Assembly: GCF_905475395.1 (NCBI RefSeq)
Contig: NC_058338.1
Location: 89,327,435 to 89,391,434 of the forward strand
Origin: Chrysoperla carnea
Taxonomy: Eukaryota; Arthropoda; Insecta; Neuroptera; Chrysopidae
Direction of reading: 5' to 3'
Length of the DNA: 64,000 nt
Positions 34,851 through 45,570 of the stretch are shown in pieces. The position numbers were made by a program, and so were the translations under genes. How positions within the stretch are numbered: position 1 is the stretch's first letter; each line of letters opens with the position of its first letter. The notes under the pieces were generated by a model that was given only the letters and a program-made list of their open reading frames with translations, was not told the DNA's origin and did not search any database.

Positions 34851-36501
34851 TAAGGAAAATTCTATTTAATCCAAATTACCTAACTGTGTTCTGAAGCCTA
34901 CTAATTTTTTTCAACATATTTACCATTTGCATTTTCCAAATTAAAAATCTATTAAATTTTAGTAAAAATTTGAAAAATATGGCCCATTTGCAGGATTTGT
35001 ATACATGGTTCATCAAAAAAGAAGATCGAACAAAATTTTTTGTTATCACTTCAATTGAAGAATTCTCACTGGACGTGCAGAAAAGTGAAGTTGGTTAAAA
35101 GTCTTTACTAGTATGCAAGATATGAACGTTTAAAATTTCTAACTAAACAAAGAGGAAGATATCCACTAGTGACGTCACACTTGGGTATCGCCATATAGAT
35201 TACATTAAAACTTTGTTTTGGTAAAAGGAGATGGGTAACTATTGATTGCAATTTTGGGTGCGTTTGGCAGAAAAAAGCGCTTGAGAGCGCTTACTAGCGC
35301 TGAAAAACAAACTGTACAGTTTTCGGCCAGGGCATGTTTGCTAACTTCCATCTCTTCTTCATCATTCACAACATTATCTAATATATTATTCATTATTGGT
35401 AATGGTAATTTTTTAATATGAATAATTTACAAACATATATTTAAATTAGGTTAGGTTCCCCGGTTAAAGCTAACTTAGCGTCCTAGAGGAATATAGCTAT
35501 TTACTATTTGACAGCGCTTACCGATTAACAATCGCCATTTTGCTTACAAACGCACCCTTTGTCACGCTATCAAGTCTAGTTTTACATTTTTATGGGTAAA
35601 TATGGCCAAATTCGACATCGGGATTATTCCCTATTGGAGATAAAATATGTGTATGATAAAACAGGAGCAAAATCAAATATTTTACATTTTCATTACATCA
35701 TAGAGTTAGTCATAGATAAAATATAGTAGTGGGAAGAGTTAGTTATATATCAGCTACTCATTATTTCTTGATAAAAACATTTTGATCAAAAACTATTATA
35801 AATTTGTTTTTATTTGAAGTCAGTTAAATATTTTCTAAAATGGAATTCTTCAATATTTATAATCTTTAGTTCATGACAATATAAACATATTTGCCTAAAA
35901 ATATAATCGGTTGTGTTGTATATGTATAATATACTTTTAGGTACATCAAACAGTTAGTTTGATATGTAAAACTCAAAATGGATTTGAGTTTCTTTATATT
36001 AAGTCACGTATTTTCATCTTTAAAAGGTTTATTTTATATGTTAACTGCATATAGAATACTCAAGAAGTGGTGTATGAATCGAACGGAAACGAGTATAGAA
36101 ATATTTAAGCAAAAAAAATTGTTATTTACATGTTTTATATTTTCTATATGTGAAACGAGGTGTTCGAAAAGTGTTTATATTTACGAACCCATCTATAATT
36201 TGAAAAATATCAACACGGGTTAATATCTGTCTTTCGGAAAAAATAGTTTTTCGGATTTCGAAGACACCATCGAGTACAAAAAACGATTTCCGTTTTTTCA
36301 TATTTTCTAATAATAAACGTGGATAGTAGAAAACTGATCAAGCAGATGGGCTAAAAGCATCAAAAATCGATTAAATGAATCAGAATTTTGGAAATTACTT
36401 AATCCCTACCCGAATCCGCATTACAAACTATATTTTCATTTTTCAAATGTGACATTCTACTCAGAAATGTTTCGAGTGTGTATATAGTTTACTAAACTTA
36501 G
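34851..36501. other. Gene-free DNA
   Basis: A minus-strand frame at 35,205-35,393 (62 residues, with an acidic MNNILDNVVNDEEEMEVSK start) and a plus-strand frame at 35,978-36,223 are open, but neither shows a motif or a clear splice context. No confident element was recognised. Confidence 0.45.
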
Positions 36502-36621
36502 GTACATCCAATAGGTGCTCCTTCGGGTCGCACCCGATCTAAGGGAGCCAGCCGAGCAAAGGCCAGAGAGGCAAAATTGAGAGCGCCGAGCGTTTCCACA
36601 GAATCGTCAGTTTTTCTCATG
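36502..36621 (+). CDS. Candidate orphan exon of an unknown gene
   Basis: A 120-nt open stretch of markedly higher GC content than its surroundings is bounded by an acceptor-like ACTAAACTTAG (AG at 36,500-36,501) and a strong donor-like ATG|GTGAGT (GT at 36,622-36,623). Read in frame 0 it gives 40 codons (VHPIGAPSGRTRSKGASRAK, then AREAKLRAPSVSTESSVFLM), basic and serine-rich, with a length divisible by three, as expected for a symmetric phase 0-0 exon. I do not recognise the protein, and no partner exon was found nearby. If real, it belongs to a plus-strand gene with very long introns overlapping this repeat-rich region. It could instead be a fragment of an unrecognised mobile element. Confidence 0.4.
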
Positions 36622-37203
36622 GTGAGTAATCTTATTAAAATTACCATGCACCCTTAGCAACCCGACAAAAAAGTTTTTCTAAGGTTTTTCTTTAAAGAAA
36701 TGCTACTTTTGCATATCTGTCTAGGCTTTAAGTCCCTAGACAGATCAGTATCCTTAACCATTCTTCTGTATACTTTTTGAATACTTCGTATAATATATAT
36801 TTTTATCAGTAAGTATTCGTTTGTGGAGTGGGCTGACTTTTAAAAAAGATATAAACGTTTTTAGATTGTGCCAGTCTTAAAAAATATTAAAAATCGATCA
36901 TAATTTTAATCTGTCAATAAAAAAGGCCTTTTTATACCAAATAAAGTAACAAAGCATGACGTTTGTAAATATTTAGCGTTAAAGGCAAAAAACATTTAGC
37001 AGTTTCGGTCGTATTATTTAAAATCTCAAATGAATATCTTGTAAATTGTCTTCCGAATTGTCAAATTATCGGCATGTGCTTTTCCAAGTGCATAAACCTC
37101 GAAAAATCACAAAAAATTAAAACTAGCTAAAAGTATAACTTTGTAATGGCTCGCGAATGGTATCATATAAAATAGATATTTCTAAAATAAAATTATACTT
37201 CAA
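36622..37203. other. Gene-free AT-rich DNA
   Basis: No gene seen. Two short copies of CCCTAGACAGAT / GTCTAGGCTTTAAGTCCCTA lie near 36,720-36,745. Confidence 0.45.
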
Positions 37204-37748
37204 TTATTATACCATGCATATATGTAATATGCAAGGTATACTAAATTTAGTCCCAAGTTTGTAACGCTTAAAAATATTAATGCTATGAACAAAATTTTGG
37301 TATATTTGTTTATAAAATCACCTAATTAGTTCATTTTCGGTTGTCTGTCCGTCTGTCTGCCAACACGATAACTCAAAAACGAAAATAGATATCAAGCTGA
37401 AATTTGTACAGCGTACTCAGGACGTAAAAAGTGAGGTCAAGTTCGTAAATGAGCAACATAGGTCAATTGGGTCGTGACCTATGGGTCCGTAGGACACATT
37501 TTGTAAAGCGTTAGAGACAGAAGAAAAGTTTAAATGTAAAAAATCTTCCTTATCAACAAACAAAATAAACAACTTTTGTTTGAAACATTTTTTCGTAAAC
37601 ATCACTGTTTACCCGGGAGGGCTCAAATTAGGCGTAAATTGTGACGGATGTGTGACATATATGTATGTATAGTGTGATAGAGTAATCAACACTGTCTATG
37701 CATGGTATTTCAACAATTATCTCAGTCGATTGTTTGTTTTCACTTGTT
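37204..37748 (+). repeat. RepA element, copy 6 (reference full-length copy)
   Basis: It runs from TTATACCATGCATATATG at the left to CAATTGTTTGTTTTCACTTG at the right, about 540 bp, with all family landmarks (TTTGTAACGCTTAAAAATAT, TGTCTGTCCGTCTGTCTG, CAACACGATAACTCAAAAAC, AAAAAGTGAGGTCAAGTTCG, ACATCACTGTTTACCCG, CAACACTGTCTATGCATGG). Its left end is uninterrupted and serves as the empty site for the Helitron-like insertion at 58.85-59.31 kb. The minus-strand frame at 37,417-37,605 is inside it and is not a gene. Confidence 0.8.
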
Positions 37749-37759
37749 GACAAATATTT

Positions 37760-38093
37760 TTAATTTAATTGTTCCTCAACAAACGTTAATTTCTTTAAAA
37801 CATCAGGTTGTAAACCAGGATCCGTGTTATTATCCGCTGTGAAAATATTCAATTCATTTTTGATTTTAAATTTATGACAAATACAACAAAACACATCTTT
37901 ATTAATTTGTAAATCAAACCAACGACGATGACATACATTGCATACTTCAAAATGCAAATTCTTTTGAGCAATCTCAAAATTTTCTGCATACATTTTAAAA
38001 TTAATATCATCTTGATAAAGATATAATTCTTCTTGATCTTGTTTTCGTCGTCTCACGCTCTTTACGACCCGCCAACGTACGACGTCGTGGCAT
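37760..38093 (-). pseudogene. Truncated Helitron-type ORF (N-terminal region)
   Basis: The minus strand starts at ATG 38,093 with a basic MPRRRTLAGRKERE stretch. A frameshift leads into RRRKQDQEELYLYQDD, then EVCNVCHRRWFDLQINKDVF followed by a CCICHKF pair, and NNTDPGLQPDVLKKLTFVEE near the end. The basic start, the C-x2-C ... C-x2-C pair and the NNxDPG-P--L--LT-xEE segment match the region upstream of the helicase-like domain in insect Helitron (PIF1-type helicase) proteins. The frame ends at 37,760, 12 bp from a RepA copy, and all catalytic domains are missing, so it is a fragment. Confidence 0.65.
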
Positions 38094-39053
38094 TTTATTG
38101 CTAAAATTACAATTAATTAATAAATAACTTTAAAATTATAATAACTATAATTAAAATTTTTTCATTACTTGTATTAATATCACTTAAATTTTTAAGTTAT
38201 TCTACTGTAGAACTGCAAAAATTAATTGTTTATGTTTTGTTATCACGTTTTTTGTATTTTTCATTATGAAGTTTTTTAATACTTGAAAGAATCTACAAAT
38301 GGCCACTCAATTAAAATTAATATTAAATGTAGCCAATTATATATTAGTATTAGATGTAGCTCATAGATGGTGCCACTGTCTCTGCATATATATAGATTGT
38401 ATACATACATGTAATAAATAAAAAATACAGTTGTTTTTTATTAATTATTATTTATATAATTTTTTCTAAAAATAATGATTGATAACACATCTAGACATAA
38501 ATATGGAACTACAACATTTCATTTCATGTCTAAATCTTTTGTATTTTTTTTGTAAAGTTTACCACCAAAAAGTTACATTTTAACCTAGTAGAGGCTCGCT
38601 TCGCTCGCCTGATAATATTTTTTAATGTTTCTCAACTCATTTCATTAGTTAAATAAGACATTAAAATATTTTAGATTCATTCATTTTTACAAAGCTTTAT
38701 GTATAGTCGTTGAGTCACTAACATATATGCCATACAATTCATTTATGTAGAGTTAGTTGCCTATAACCACACAATAAACTTCTATGTAAGACATTACATT
38801 TGATTCATGTTGTACAACGCGTGGTACAATCTGTTATATTGGGTATACACCATTGTATATGAAGTTCGTTCAAATATGTATTCGTACCAATTGCAAGTTT
38901 GACAAACATAGAATAAAATTAGAACAAAATAAATAGTTCAGTCGTGACATGGTCGTGACTTCATGTTAGATAAATCTGTCAAACTGGTTGTACGATTTCA
39001 TATACCAACATTCGTTATTATTTGAAATTTGATAAGATTAGTTGTAAGGAATA
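38094..39053. other. Upstream region of the MADF gene, no gene seen
   Basis: AT-rich sequence. A small hairpin-like CTCGCTTCGCTCGCC lies near 38,605. No promoter element could be assigned with confidence. Confidence 0.45.
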
Positions 39054-39821
39054 ATGGTATCAATAGTTGATAACGAACATTGGAGAGCTTTCATTAGTAA
39101 ATACAAAAGTTTACCTGAATTATGGAAAACAAACGATGATAGCTACAAACATAAGAACACACGACAGGCAGGTTGGGAAACATTGTTGGAATACTTCCAT
39201 CGAATTGATCCCAACGCTAATGTGGATACCCTAAAGAGACGCATTAACAATATGCGAACATGTTATCGACGAGAATTGAAGAAAATCGAAAAGAGTGAAC
39301 AAATGGGTAAAGTACATTTATACGAACCAACTTTATGGTATTTTGAAGCATTTGAATTCTTACGTGATCAGGAAACAACAGATTTGCCACAAATATCTTT
39401 TTTTGATACTGATAATGATATTAAAGAAGAACCTGAGGTATGTATTAACAGGTGTAAATTGAATTTTTGTTAAATTTTCGATAATGGATCTTTTTTCTAG
39501 CAATTTACGCCTGCAGTAACGAAAAGGAAAAGAAATCAAGAAGACAGTGAGGATCCGATTTTTCAACAACCAGTACAACATCTGGATGAAATGAGAGGTT
39601 ATCAAATCAAGGATAATTCCGGGCTGAGGGAGAATTCTCCATGGGCAGAGATTGTCACAACAAGAGACGAAGCAGCAATATATGCTGATGCCTGGGCTGT
39701 TTCATATCGGAAAATGAATGTAGAACAACGGCTATACGCAAAGAAAGCTATAGAAGAAATATTAATATTGGGACAATTGGGTCAATTAACCTTAAACAGT
39801 GTGTTAATTAATTCTCAATAA
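39054..39821 (+). CDS. MADF-domain protein with BESS-like C terminus (two exons)
   Basis: Exons 39,054-39,437 and 39,501-39,821 (donor GAG|GTATGT, acceptor TTTTTTCTAG|CAA, both frame 0) encode 234 residues. Residues about 7-108 form a MADF (Myb/SANT-like in Adf-1) DNA-binding domain with the typical spaced aromatics (HWRAFI, LPELW, AGWETLLEYF, NNMRTCYRREL, LWYFEAFEFL). A linker with a KRKR patch at the start of exon 2, a possible nuclear signal, leads to a BESS-like tail near residues 195-228 (QRLYAKKAIEEILILGQLG), usually a protein-interaction motif. Such proteins are insect transcription regulators acting in the nucleus; the target is unknown. Related MADF proteins also serve as accessory proteins of PIF/Harbinger transposons, so a transposon origin is possible. 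It is intact, and its tail faces INTS11. Confidence 0.8.
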
Positions 39822-40597
39822 TATAGAAATGGTCATAATGACTTTGGTCATTCTCAATTTTTTATAAAAATAAAAAATCTCCAAGAATTTCGATGCCTCA
39901 TCAAAATCAATCTGAATAACTTAACACAATCCATTGACATATTTTGGCATCCAAATCCGATATTCAGAGTTCAGAAATCCTCATTTTGGATAGATCTGAA
40001 CCAAGGAACTCTACCGGTCCCGTTCTGCCAGTTGTGTTGATTAGTTCTGAAAATTATCATAAAGCTTTCGAATGGATTGTTCAGTCTGCTTCGAAGATTT
40101 AATAATTCAAAGAAATTCTTAATAAAGTTAAATTTTGAGTCTAAAGATTGAAAATAAAAATTTTACAATCAAATTTTGTATATTTACACAAGTAAATAGT
40201 ACGATGAAATAGAGTTTTATCAAAATTTTTTTAAATGTTGGCCCAAGAAGAGCATTTAGGATCATGACAGATAAAGTTTACCAAAATTGTGTGATCTTTT
40301 TCGCTAACAATTTTATTGGAGAGATCAGGAAAAAATAAAATGTGAAAATCTTATCTATATACTAACTTCTTTAGAAAATACCTATGTTTTTCCATCATCC
40401 AAGTAGCAGATATGCGAAAATTTGTAATCACAAAGAATTGTAAAAATTTTGTTAGAGACGTTTTTCTGTTTCGATAATCTATTAAAATTTGCAAAAATAG
40501 AATTTTATATTATATTTTCTAAACTCTTTTATTAGTTGCGGGTAGTTGACTTTAAAATGACACTGAAAATGAATATTTTTCGGTATTTTCTTGTATT
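39822..40597. other. Gene-free DNA between MADF and INTS11
   Basis: Apart from the poly(A) signal, no gene or clear element is seen in this part. Confidence 0.5.
39869..39874 (+). terminator. Poly(A) signal AATAAA for the MADF gene
   Basis: AATAAA lies 48 nt past the stop codon, at a plausible distance. In AT-rich DNA a chance match is possible. Confidence 0.45.
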
Positions 40598-40846
40598 AAG
40601 GTAGTCCGGCTGTTTGAGCAGGTACCGTGAATGTTCATTCTTTTTTTTTTGCGGTAGATGAGAGTTCAAAGTACCTATGATCGCAATAAATACAGTTTTA
40701 GGGCCTCTTGCCGAGCAAAATTTTGGATTATTTCATTTTAAAATTTTAATTTTAACACAGTACATTATGGAATAACTCACAATAATGTTAATTGTACAAA
40801 AATTGATCGGTGATTGAACTTTCCACGTGACGGCCGGACTACTTTA
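40598..40846. repeat. RepD MITE, copy 2
   Basis: It begins TAAGGTAGTCCGGCTGTTTG and ends GACGGCCGGACTACTTTA, with AAATACAGTTTTAGGGCCTC and ACTCACAATAATGTTAATTG inside. It is the reverse-orientation counterpart of 26,209-26,602. TA flanks are visible at both ends. Confidence 0.78.
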
Positions 40847-40857
40847 ATGTAAATAAA

Positions 40858-41005
40858 ACATCCGGCTTACGTTCTTTATTGATTCCAATATGCTGACCAG
40901 TGCTTAATGCATTAGAATGAAATGTTAATGGTACTGGTCAGCAGATATACTCGCATCAATTAAAGATCACAAACCCCATATACCTAATACAATGAAAAAG
41001 CCGGA
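40858..41005. repeat. Small inverted-repeat element
   Basis: CATCCGGCTTA near 40,859 is mirrored by AAAGCCGGATG near 41,000, and CAATATGCTGACCAGT is partly mirrored by TACTGGTCAGCAGATATA inside. It shares the CCGGCTT-type end with the RepH copies and may be a related short form. Confidence 0.5.
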
Positions 41006-41168
41006 TGAAAAAATGTCAAAAAAGTGGCCATGCCCCTGCTGGGCTCTATGCCCTCTTATGACTAGGTTAAGTTGGCTGAATGTTCCTTAGGGTCCTATAA
41101 ACACGTTACAAAAAGCTTCATTAAAATCGGTGTTGTTTCCCTACTTTTCCTATGCATGCCGGCTGATT
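40995..41168 (+). repeat. RepH element, copy 1
   Basis: It contains GGCTGAATGTTCCTTAGGGT, CCTATAAACACGTTACAAAA and the end ACTTTTCCTATGCATGCCGG, in the same order as 45,229-45,504. The left end is partly shared with the preceding inverted-repeat element. Confidence 0.6.
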
Positions 41169-41235
41169 GGTTGTACTAATATAGATCTTCACCCTTCACA
41201 ATTGGCTTTTCGAACATGTTTAAACTCCATCTGTA

Positions 41236-41775
41236 TCTATAAAAATAAATTGCTGTGCGTTAGTCTCGCTAAAACTCAAAAACGGCTGGACCGATTTTGA
41301 TGATATTTTGTGTGTGTGTTCAAGGGGATTCGAGGATGGTTTAGATTCACCATTAGGTCCGCTACAATTGTTTTTGAGGGTTCTGCACCAAAGAAACTAA
41401 ATTTCATTAAATGGTGGGAGCGCATATAAATAATATATTTCATTATTATTGCGACTTACTGTATACTATGCATTTTTATTAGTATTGAGGTGTTGTTTAA
41501 TATTAAAATTACTTTTTTATTACAACTAACTATGTACTATGCATTTTTAGCAGCGAGCTCCACTATTAAAGGCTCCAGCTAGGCCGAAGGCTGATGGGTT
41601 GGGGTTTAGCAGGATAGAACAGAGGTAATAGATAAGAGTAAAATTTGGGTTTAGTTGGCCTGTTGGGATGAGCTAACGGGTGGGCTTAGCGGGCATAGCG
41701 GGCAGCTAAACATAGTATAGATATTAATGAATTGAAGTTACGTTTCTACAGAACAACGTCTGTCGGGTCCGCTAG
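41236..41775 (+). mobile_element. Non-autonomous Helitron-like element
   Basis: It begins TCTATAAAAATAAATTGCTG after an A and ends GTCGGGTCCGCTAG before a T, which fits the Helitron rule of a 5' TC, a 3' CTRR and insertion between A and T without target duplication. The inner sequence TCTCGCTAAAACTCAAAAAC, then GGCTGGACCGATTTTGATGA, is of a type widespread in insects. There is no ORF. An internal GC-richer part (41,560-41,710) may be acquired sequence. Classification is by termini only. Confidence 0.6.
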
Positions 41776-41807
41776 TGTAAAATAAAAAAATAGATATTTT
41801 AATAAAA

Positions 41808-41813
41808 TTTATT
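41808..41813 (-). terminator. Poly(A) signal AATAAA for INTS11
   Basis: On the minus strand AATAAA lies 127 nt beyond the INTS11 stop, just before the Helitron-like element begins. Plausible but unproven. Confidence 0.45.
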
Positions 41814-41939
41814 TATAAAAATAAACTAATATAAAAATGTACACATTGATTTTCTCTTATTAATATAATTACGAAAAATAATTAACAAATTATTCAATAT
41901 ACACAATTTGTTTAAACGCTAAGCTTTTTGAATAAAGCT

Positions 41940-43727
41940 TCATTGACCAATATTATTTAGTATACCTAAAATGTAACTACCTAGATCTTCATCTTGTGAC
42001 GTCCATGATACAAAAACATTCTTTTGTTCACCGTCATCACCTTCAACTTTAACCAACACGGATTCAACAGAAATCGAACCATCCGTAAATTGTACTGGCC
42101 ACGATGGTAAATGATTTCGTATTAGCGTTAATAATTTATCAGCTGTTGACGCAGCTGTCCCTTGATCTTCGATACGGACAGTTGATGTAAATCGTACAAT
42201 ATGTCGCTTAATACCGGCTTCACTACAAGCCATATCCACGTCCATTAAACACAGCGAATCATCTTTCATTACTAAAACCCCATGAACAACTCGTCTACGT
42301 TTTGGATCGGGCGGTAAAGCATTATATTTTTTCGCTTCACTTTTCAATAATGGTAAAGCTACATCGACTGGAATTGTAATCGGTGTTGTTATCACACAAG
42401 TTTCGCCATTAGCCGGATTAAAACAATCAATGTTAAATTCTTCTCGAATTTTATCTTTTAAAAAATCCATTTTGGGTCCTTCCCCATGTACTAACATAAC
42501 ATTTTTTGGTTCACAGTATTGTATTAATTGCATGATACCTTTTGCATCTGCATGCGCACTGAACGACATATATTCAACAGCCATTTTAACTTCAACAATT
42601 TGTCGATTCTCAAATTCGATTTTTTTCGCTCCATTTAATATTTTATGTCCCACTGTCCCTTGTACACAAAATCCGGGCATAATAACCATGTTGTTTTCAC
42701 TTGGCGCCCATTTTTTAAAAATTTGTAAAGATAACCCAGCGTGTAACATACCGGGTGTAGCAAATACAACCATTGCACCTGGATTATCTATGTATGAACG
42801 ATCAAACGGTTTGATATGTTTAAAATCGAACATGTTTCGTTGTACGAATGTTTTTCGAATTTTCTGATTTGTCCATGTTATGAACATTTTATAATAATTA
42901 TTCGCTTTTTCAGTTAAACCTAATGCAAAATATACGGGAATTTTTAAATTCATTCGTTCCCAATATGTTTCGAGTAAAATACATAATTCTTGAGCACGTC
43001 CTAAAGCAAATACGGGAATTAAAACTTTACCACCACGATCGACACATTCGTGTACTTTTTTAAGAAAATCACGTTCTCTGCATCGTTTTGAGTCACGAAT
43101 TGTTGTAGCGTACGTTGATTCAGAAATTAGTAAATCTGGTCGACATTTATCGATCCAAGCTGCACCCAAATGTCGATCTGGTGTCATATTATAATCTCCT
43201 GTGTATACAACTGACTGGTTACCCACTTTTATCCAAAACATAGCTGCACCTAAGACATGCCCAGCGTAATACGCCTTAATTTCTAACTCAGAATCAACTA
43301 CCACAGATTGATGTAATGTAACAGCTATAACCTTTTTCATGCAGTCTTTAATCATTTGGGATGTGAAAAAATTTGTTTCACCTTTACGTTCAACCGTTAC
43401 TTTACGCATATCTTCCAATAAAATCGGTGCAATTGCTTTCGTTGGATGTGTCATATAAATTGGTCCTGTATATCCAACCATTTCTGACATATACGGTAAC
43501 GCACCGCAATGATCCAGATGAAAATGTGATATAATAACACAATCTATATGACCAGTTAAAGGTCCTTCGGGTGTGATATATGAAAAATCTGGAAATCTTC
43601 GCTCATCATTATATCCCATATGCATACCGCAATCTAACATTATATTTTTACCACCCATTGATAATAAAATACAACTACGGCCAACATCCTGTCCAGCACC
43701 TAATGGTGTTATCTTAAGATTTGGCAT
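41940..43727 (-). CDS. IntS11: Integrator complex subunit 11 (RNA endonuclease)
   Basis: One uninterrupted frame of 595 codons, close to the roughly 600 residues of animal INTS11. INTS11 is the nuclease of the nuclear Integrator complex, which with INTS9 and INTS4 cuts snRNA 3' ends and nascent Pol II transcripts. The metallo-beta-lactamase/beta-CASP fold is complete: HFHLDH at 68-73, H157 in GHVLG, D178 in YTGDYN, E203 in SEST, the beta-CASP part with [24 protein letters not shown] near 323-331, H392 in SFSAHAD and H414 in LVHGE. All expected zinc ligands and the general acid/base residues are present, so it should be active. The C-terminal domain that pairs with INTS9 is less conserved, as usual. 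The start aligns with the family ([18 protein letters not shown]). It is the only long gene here without introns. It lies downstream of, and in tandem with, the RPS6KC1-like gene. Confidence 0.97.
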   Translation of the reverse strand: MPNLKITPLGAGQDVGRSCILLSMGGKNIMLDCGMHMGYNDERRFPDFSYITPEGPLTGHIDCVIISHFHLDHCGALPYMSEMVGYTGPIYMTHPTKAIAPILLEDMRKVTVERKGETNFFTSQMIKDCMKKVIAVTLHQSVVVDSELEIKAYYAGHVLGAAMFWIKVGNQSVVYTGDYNMTPDRHLGAAWIDKCRPDLLISESTYATTIRDSKRCRERDFLKKVHECVDRGGKVLIPVFALGRAQELCILLETYWERMNLKIPVYFALGLTEKANNYYKMFITWTNQKIRKTFVQRNMFDFKHIKPFDRSYIDNPGAMVVFATPGMLHAGLSLQIFKKWAPSENNMVIMPGFCVQGTVGHKILNGAKKIEFENRQIVEVKMAVEYMSFSAHADAKGIMQLIQYCEPKNVMLVHGEGPKMDFLKDKIREEFNIDCFNPANGETCVITTPITIPVDVALPLLKSEAKKYNALPPDPKRRRVVHGVLVMKDDSLCLMDVDMACSEAGIKRHIVRFTSTVRIEDQGTAASTADKLLTLIRNHLPSWPVQFTDGSISVESVLVKVEGDDGEQKNVFVSWTSQDEDLGSYILGILNNIGQ

Positions 43728-45228
43728 TATTTTCTCTAATTATTTTGATCATTCGAGTTTTGAGTTATCAACACACTTTATAACCTCTTTAAGGTTAAAT
43801 TTTCAAACAATATTTTAGTTTTAAATATGTCACATTCAGATACTTTTAAGGTGATAACCTTAAAAATGAAAAGTTACTAGATAGAAAAACTTAACAATCA
43901 TAGATAAAACAATATCTTTGTTAACAATAGTTTTGTATTTTAAAAATGACCTCGTCAATTAAATATTAGAATCTATTTTATAATCGAATAAGGAAAAATG
44001 CTTTCCGTTATGACTTATGTCTAGTCTAGAGTAGCGATGGTCTTTTAATAACGAAAATTTTCGGGTACGGGACCCTAACTCGCACTTGAAACATATCTAA
44101 GAACGCTTTCCATTAAATTACTTTTTTCCTTAGAGCCTTCTCCAAACCGAACCGTTTTTGAGGATCGTGGCCTATTTTTTACTGGTTGTTTACGGGGATG
44201 TGAGTTCTTAACAAAAACACTAGATATAGTATCTTTTAGCTAGAAAACCCAATACACATTATAAGAGGAAATTAAATTTTGTATCTCTATTAGTCTATTC
44301 CAGTGCTAATACTTTGACTAAACTTGGCGACTTTACATCATACCCAGCTCCTGATTACACTGCATCTATTACTTCAACATCACATCGTCAAACTAAACTA
44401 AATCGCCTAACTTAAGAACTATAGATCATTTTACGGGAACTTACCTGTATCCAAAATTATTTTACAAAAAAAATATTTTTTAAAACAAAGACTATCGTGT
44501 TATAGCCCTCACTTTCCTTGACCTCACTTATCTTCTTTTTTGGAACGAGCAATCACGTTGTTCCATACAAATTTTGCCTCTGTTTTTCAGCCCTTATTGG
44601 TGCAATTTCGGAAAATCCTTTCTTATCGAATGCGTACGGCATACAAATAACCCATCCTCCAAGCTTCAGGTCTCTACGATCATCTGTTTAGGTTGTGTGT
44701 TGATCCGTCTGTCAGTCAATAGTTCAGGGCGAAAAATTTTATATGTATAGAGGAGATTGTTACGATAAAAATCTAGTCGTAAAGATTTAACTATTAATCT
44801 TATCTTCTTTAAAAGTAAATACATATTATTAGATGCATTTCTAACACCCGAATAACTAGATTTCCGTAACACTGTGTACAAGATTTTATTTAAGGGTGGC
44901 CAAATAAGTGGAAATATATTAGGAAATTTATTTAGATTTATTTTTTTAAATAACAAAATTATATCAAAACAATAAACATTGCATAATAAATATTAAAAAA
45001 ATTAAATAACAAAAAAAAAGGATTGTAAACAATTTTTGAGAACACACTGTTTAAATAGCTGAAGCATATAAGTAAGTAAATAAACTAGCCAATAATATAC
45101 ATTTTGAGACTAGTATTATTGATTTTATGTAAACAATTTATAATACCCTAGCAGTATTTTATATTTTAATAGTCTTATTCGAGTTCAAGGGATATGTTTA
45201 AAATAATACTAAATAATAGTACAAATAA
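43728..45228. other. Region between INTS11 and the RPS6KC1-like gene
   Basis: Holds the INTS11 upstream region and a RepB fragment (44,046-44,135). The minus-strand frame at 44,666-44,956 has no recognised domain. Confidence 0.5.
44046..44135 (-). repeat. RepB MITE-like element, fragment
   Basis: CGGGTACGGGACCCTAACTC, then GCACTTGAAACATATCTAAG, is the reverse complement of the right half of RepB (GAGTTTAGAGTTCCGTACCC). Only this part survives. Confidence 0.65.
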
Positions 45229-45504
45229 TAAGCCGGGATGCATAGGAAAAGTGGGGTGACAGAATTAGTGTAATCTGACATCGGATTTGTATTCAGCGAC
45301 CAAAAATATCTACTAGATGATAATTTTAAACCAAAATAAGCATTTCAAAAAAATTTGGGCTACATAAGCCCCTCATTGGGACCCTATGCTATTTCCTGAC
45401 TAGGTAAAGTTAGCTGAATGTTCCTTGGAGTCCTATAAACACGTTACAAAAAGTTTCATTCAAATTGGTGCTGTTTCCCCACTTTTTCACTTTCCGGCTT
45501 ATTC
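45229..45504 (+). repeat. RepH element, copy 2 (both ends present)
   Basis: Left end AAGCCGGGATGCATAGGAAA and right end TTTTTCACTTTCCGGCTTA are near-inverse. Inside are GCTGAATGTTCCTTGGAGTC and CTATAAACACGTTACAAAAA. It is an inverted-repeat element of about 275 bp just beyond the 3' end of the RPS6KC1-like gene. Confidence 0.65.
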
Positions 45505-45570
45505 ATTGTATTATAAGAAAAATTTCAATACTGATGTTGATTTTGTATTTTAAGCAGATATGTGAAATAA

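Noticed and set aside
35205-35393. 62-codon minus-strand frame with an acidic start
   Set aside because: Short, with no domain, no supporting splice sites and no neighbouring exons found.
42430-42867. 145-codon frame antisense to INTS11
   Set aside because: Shadow of a strongly conserved coding region on the other strand.
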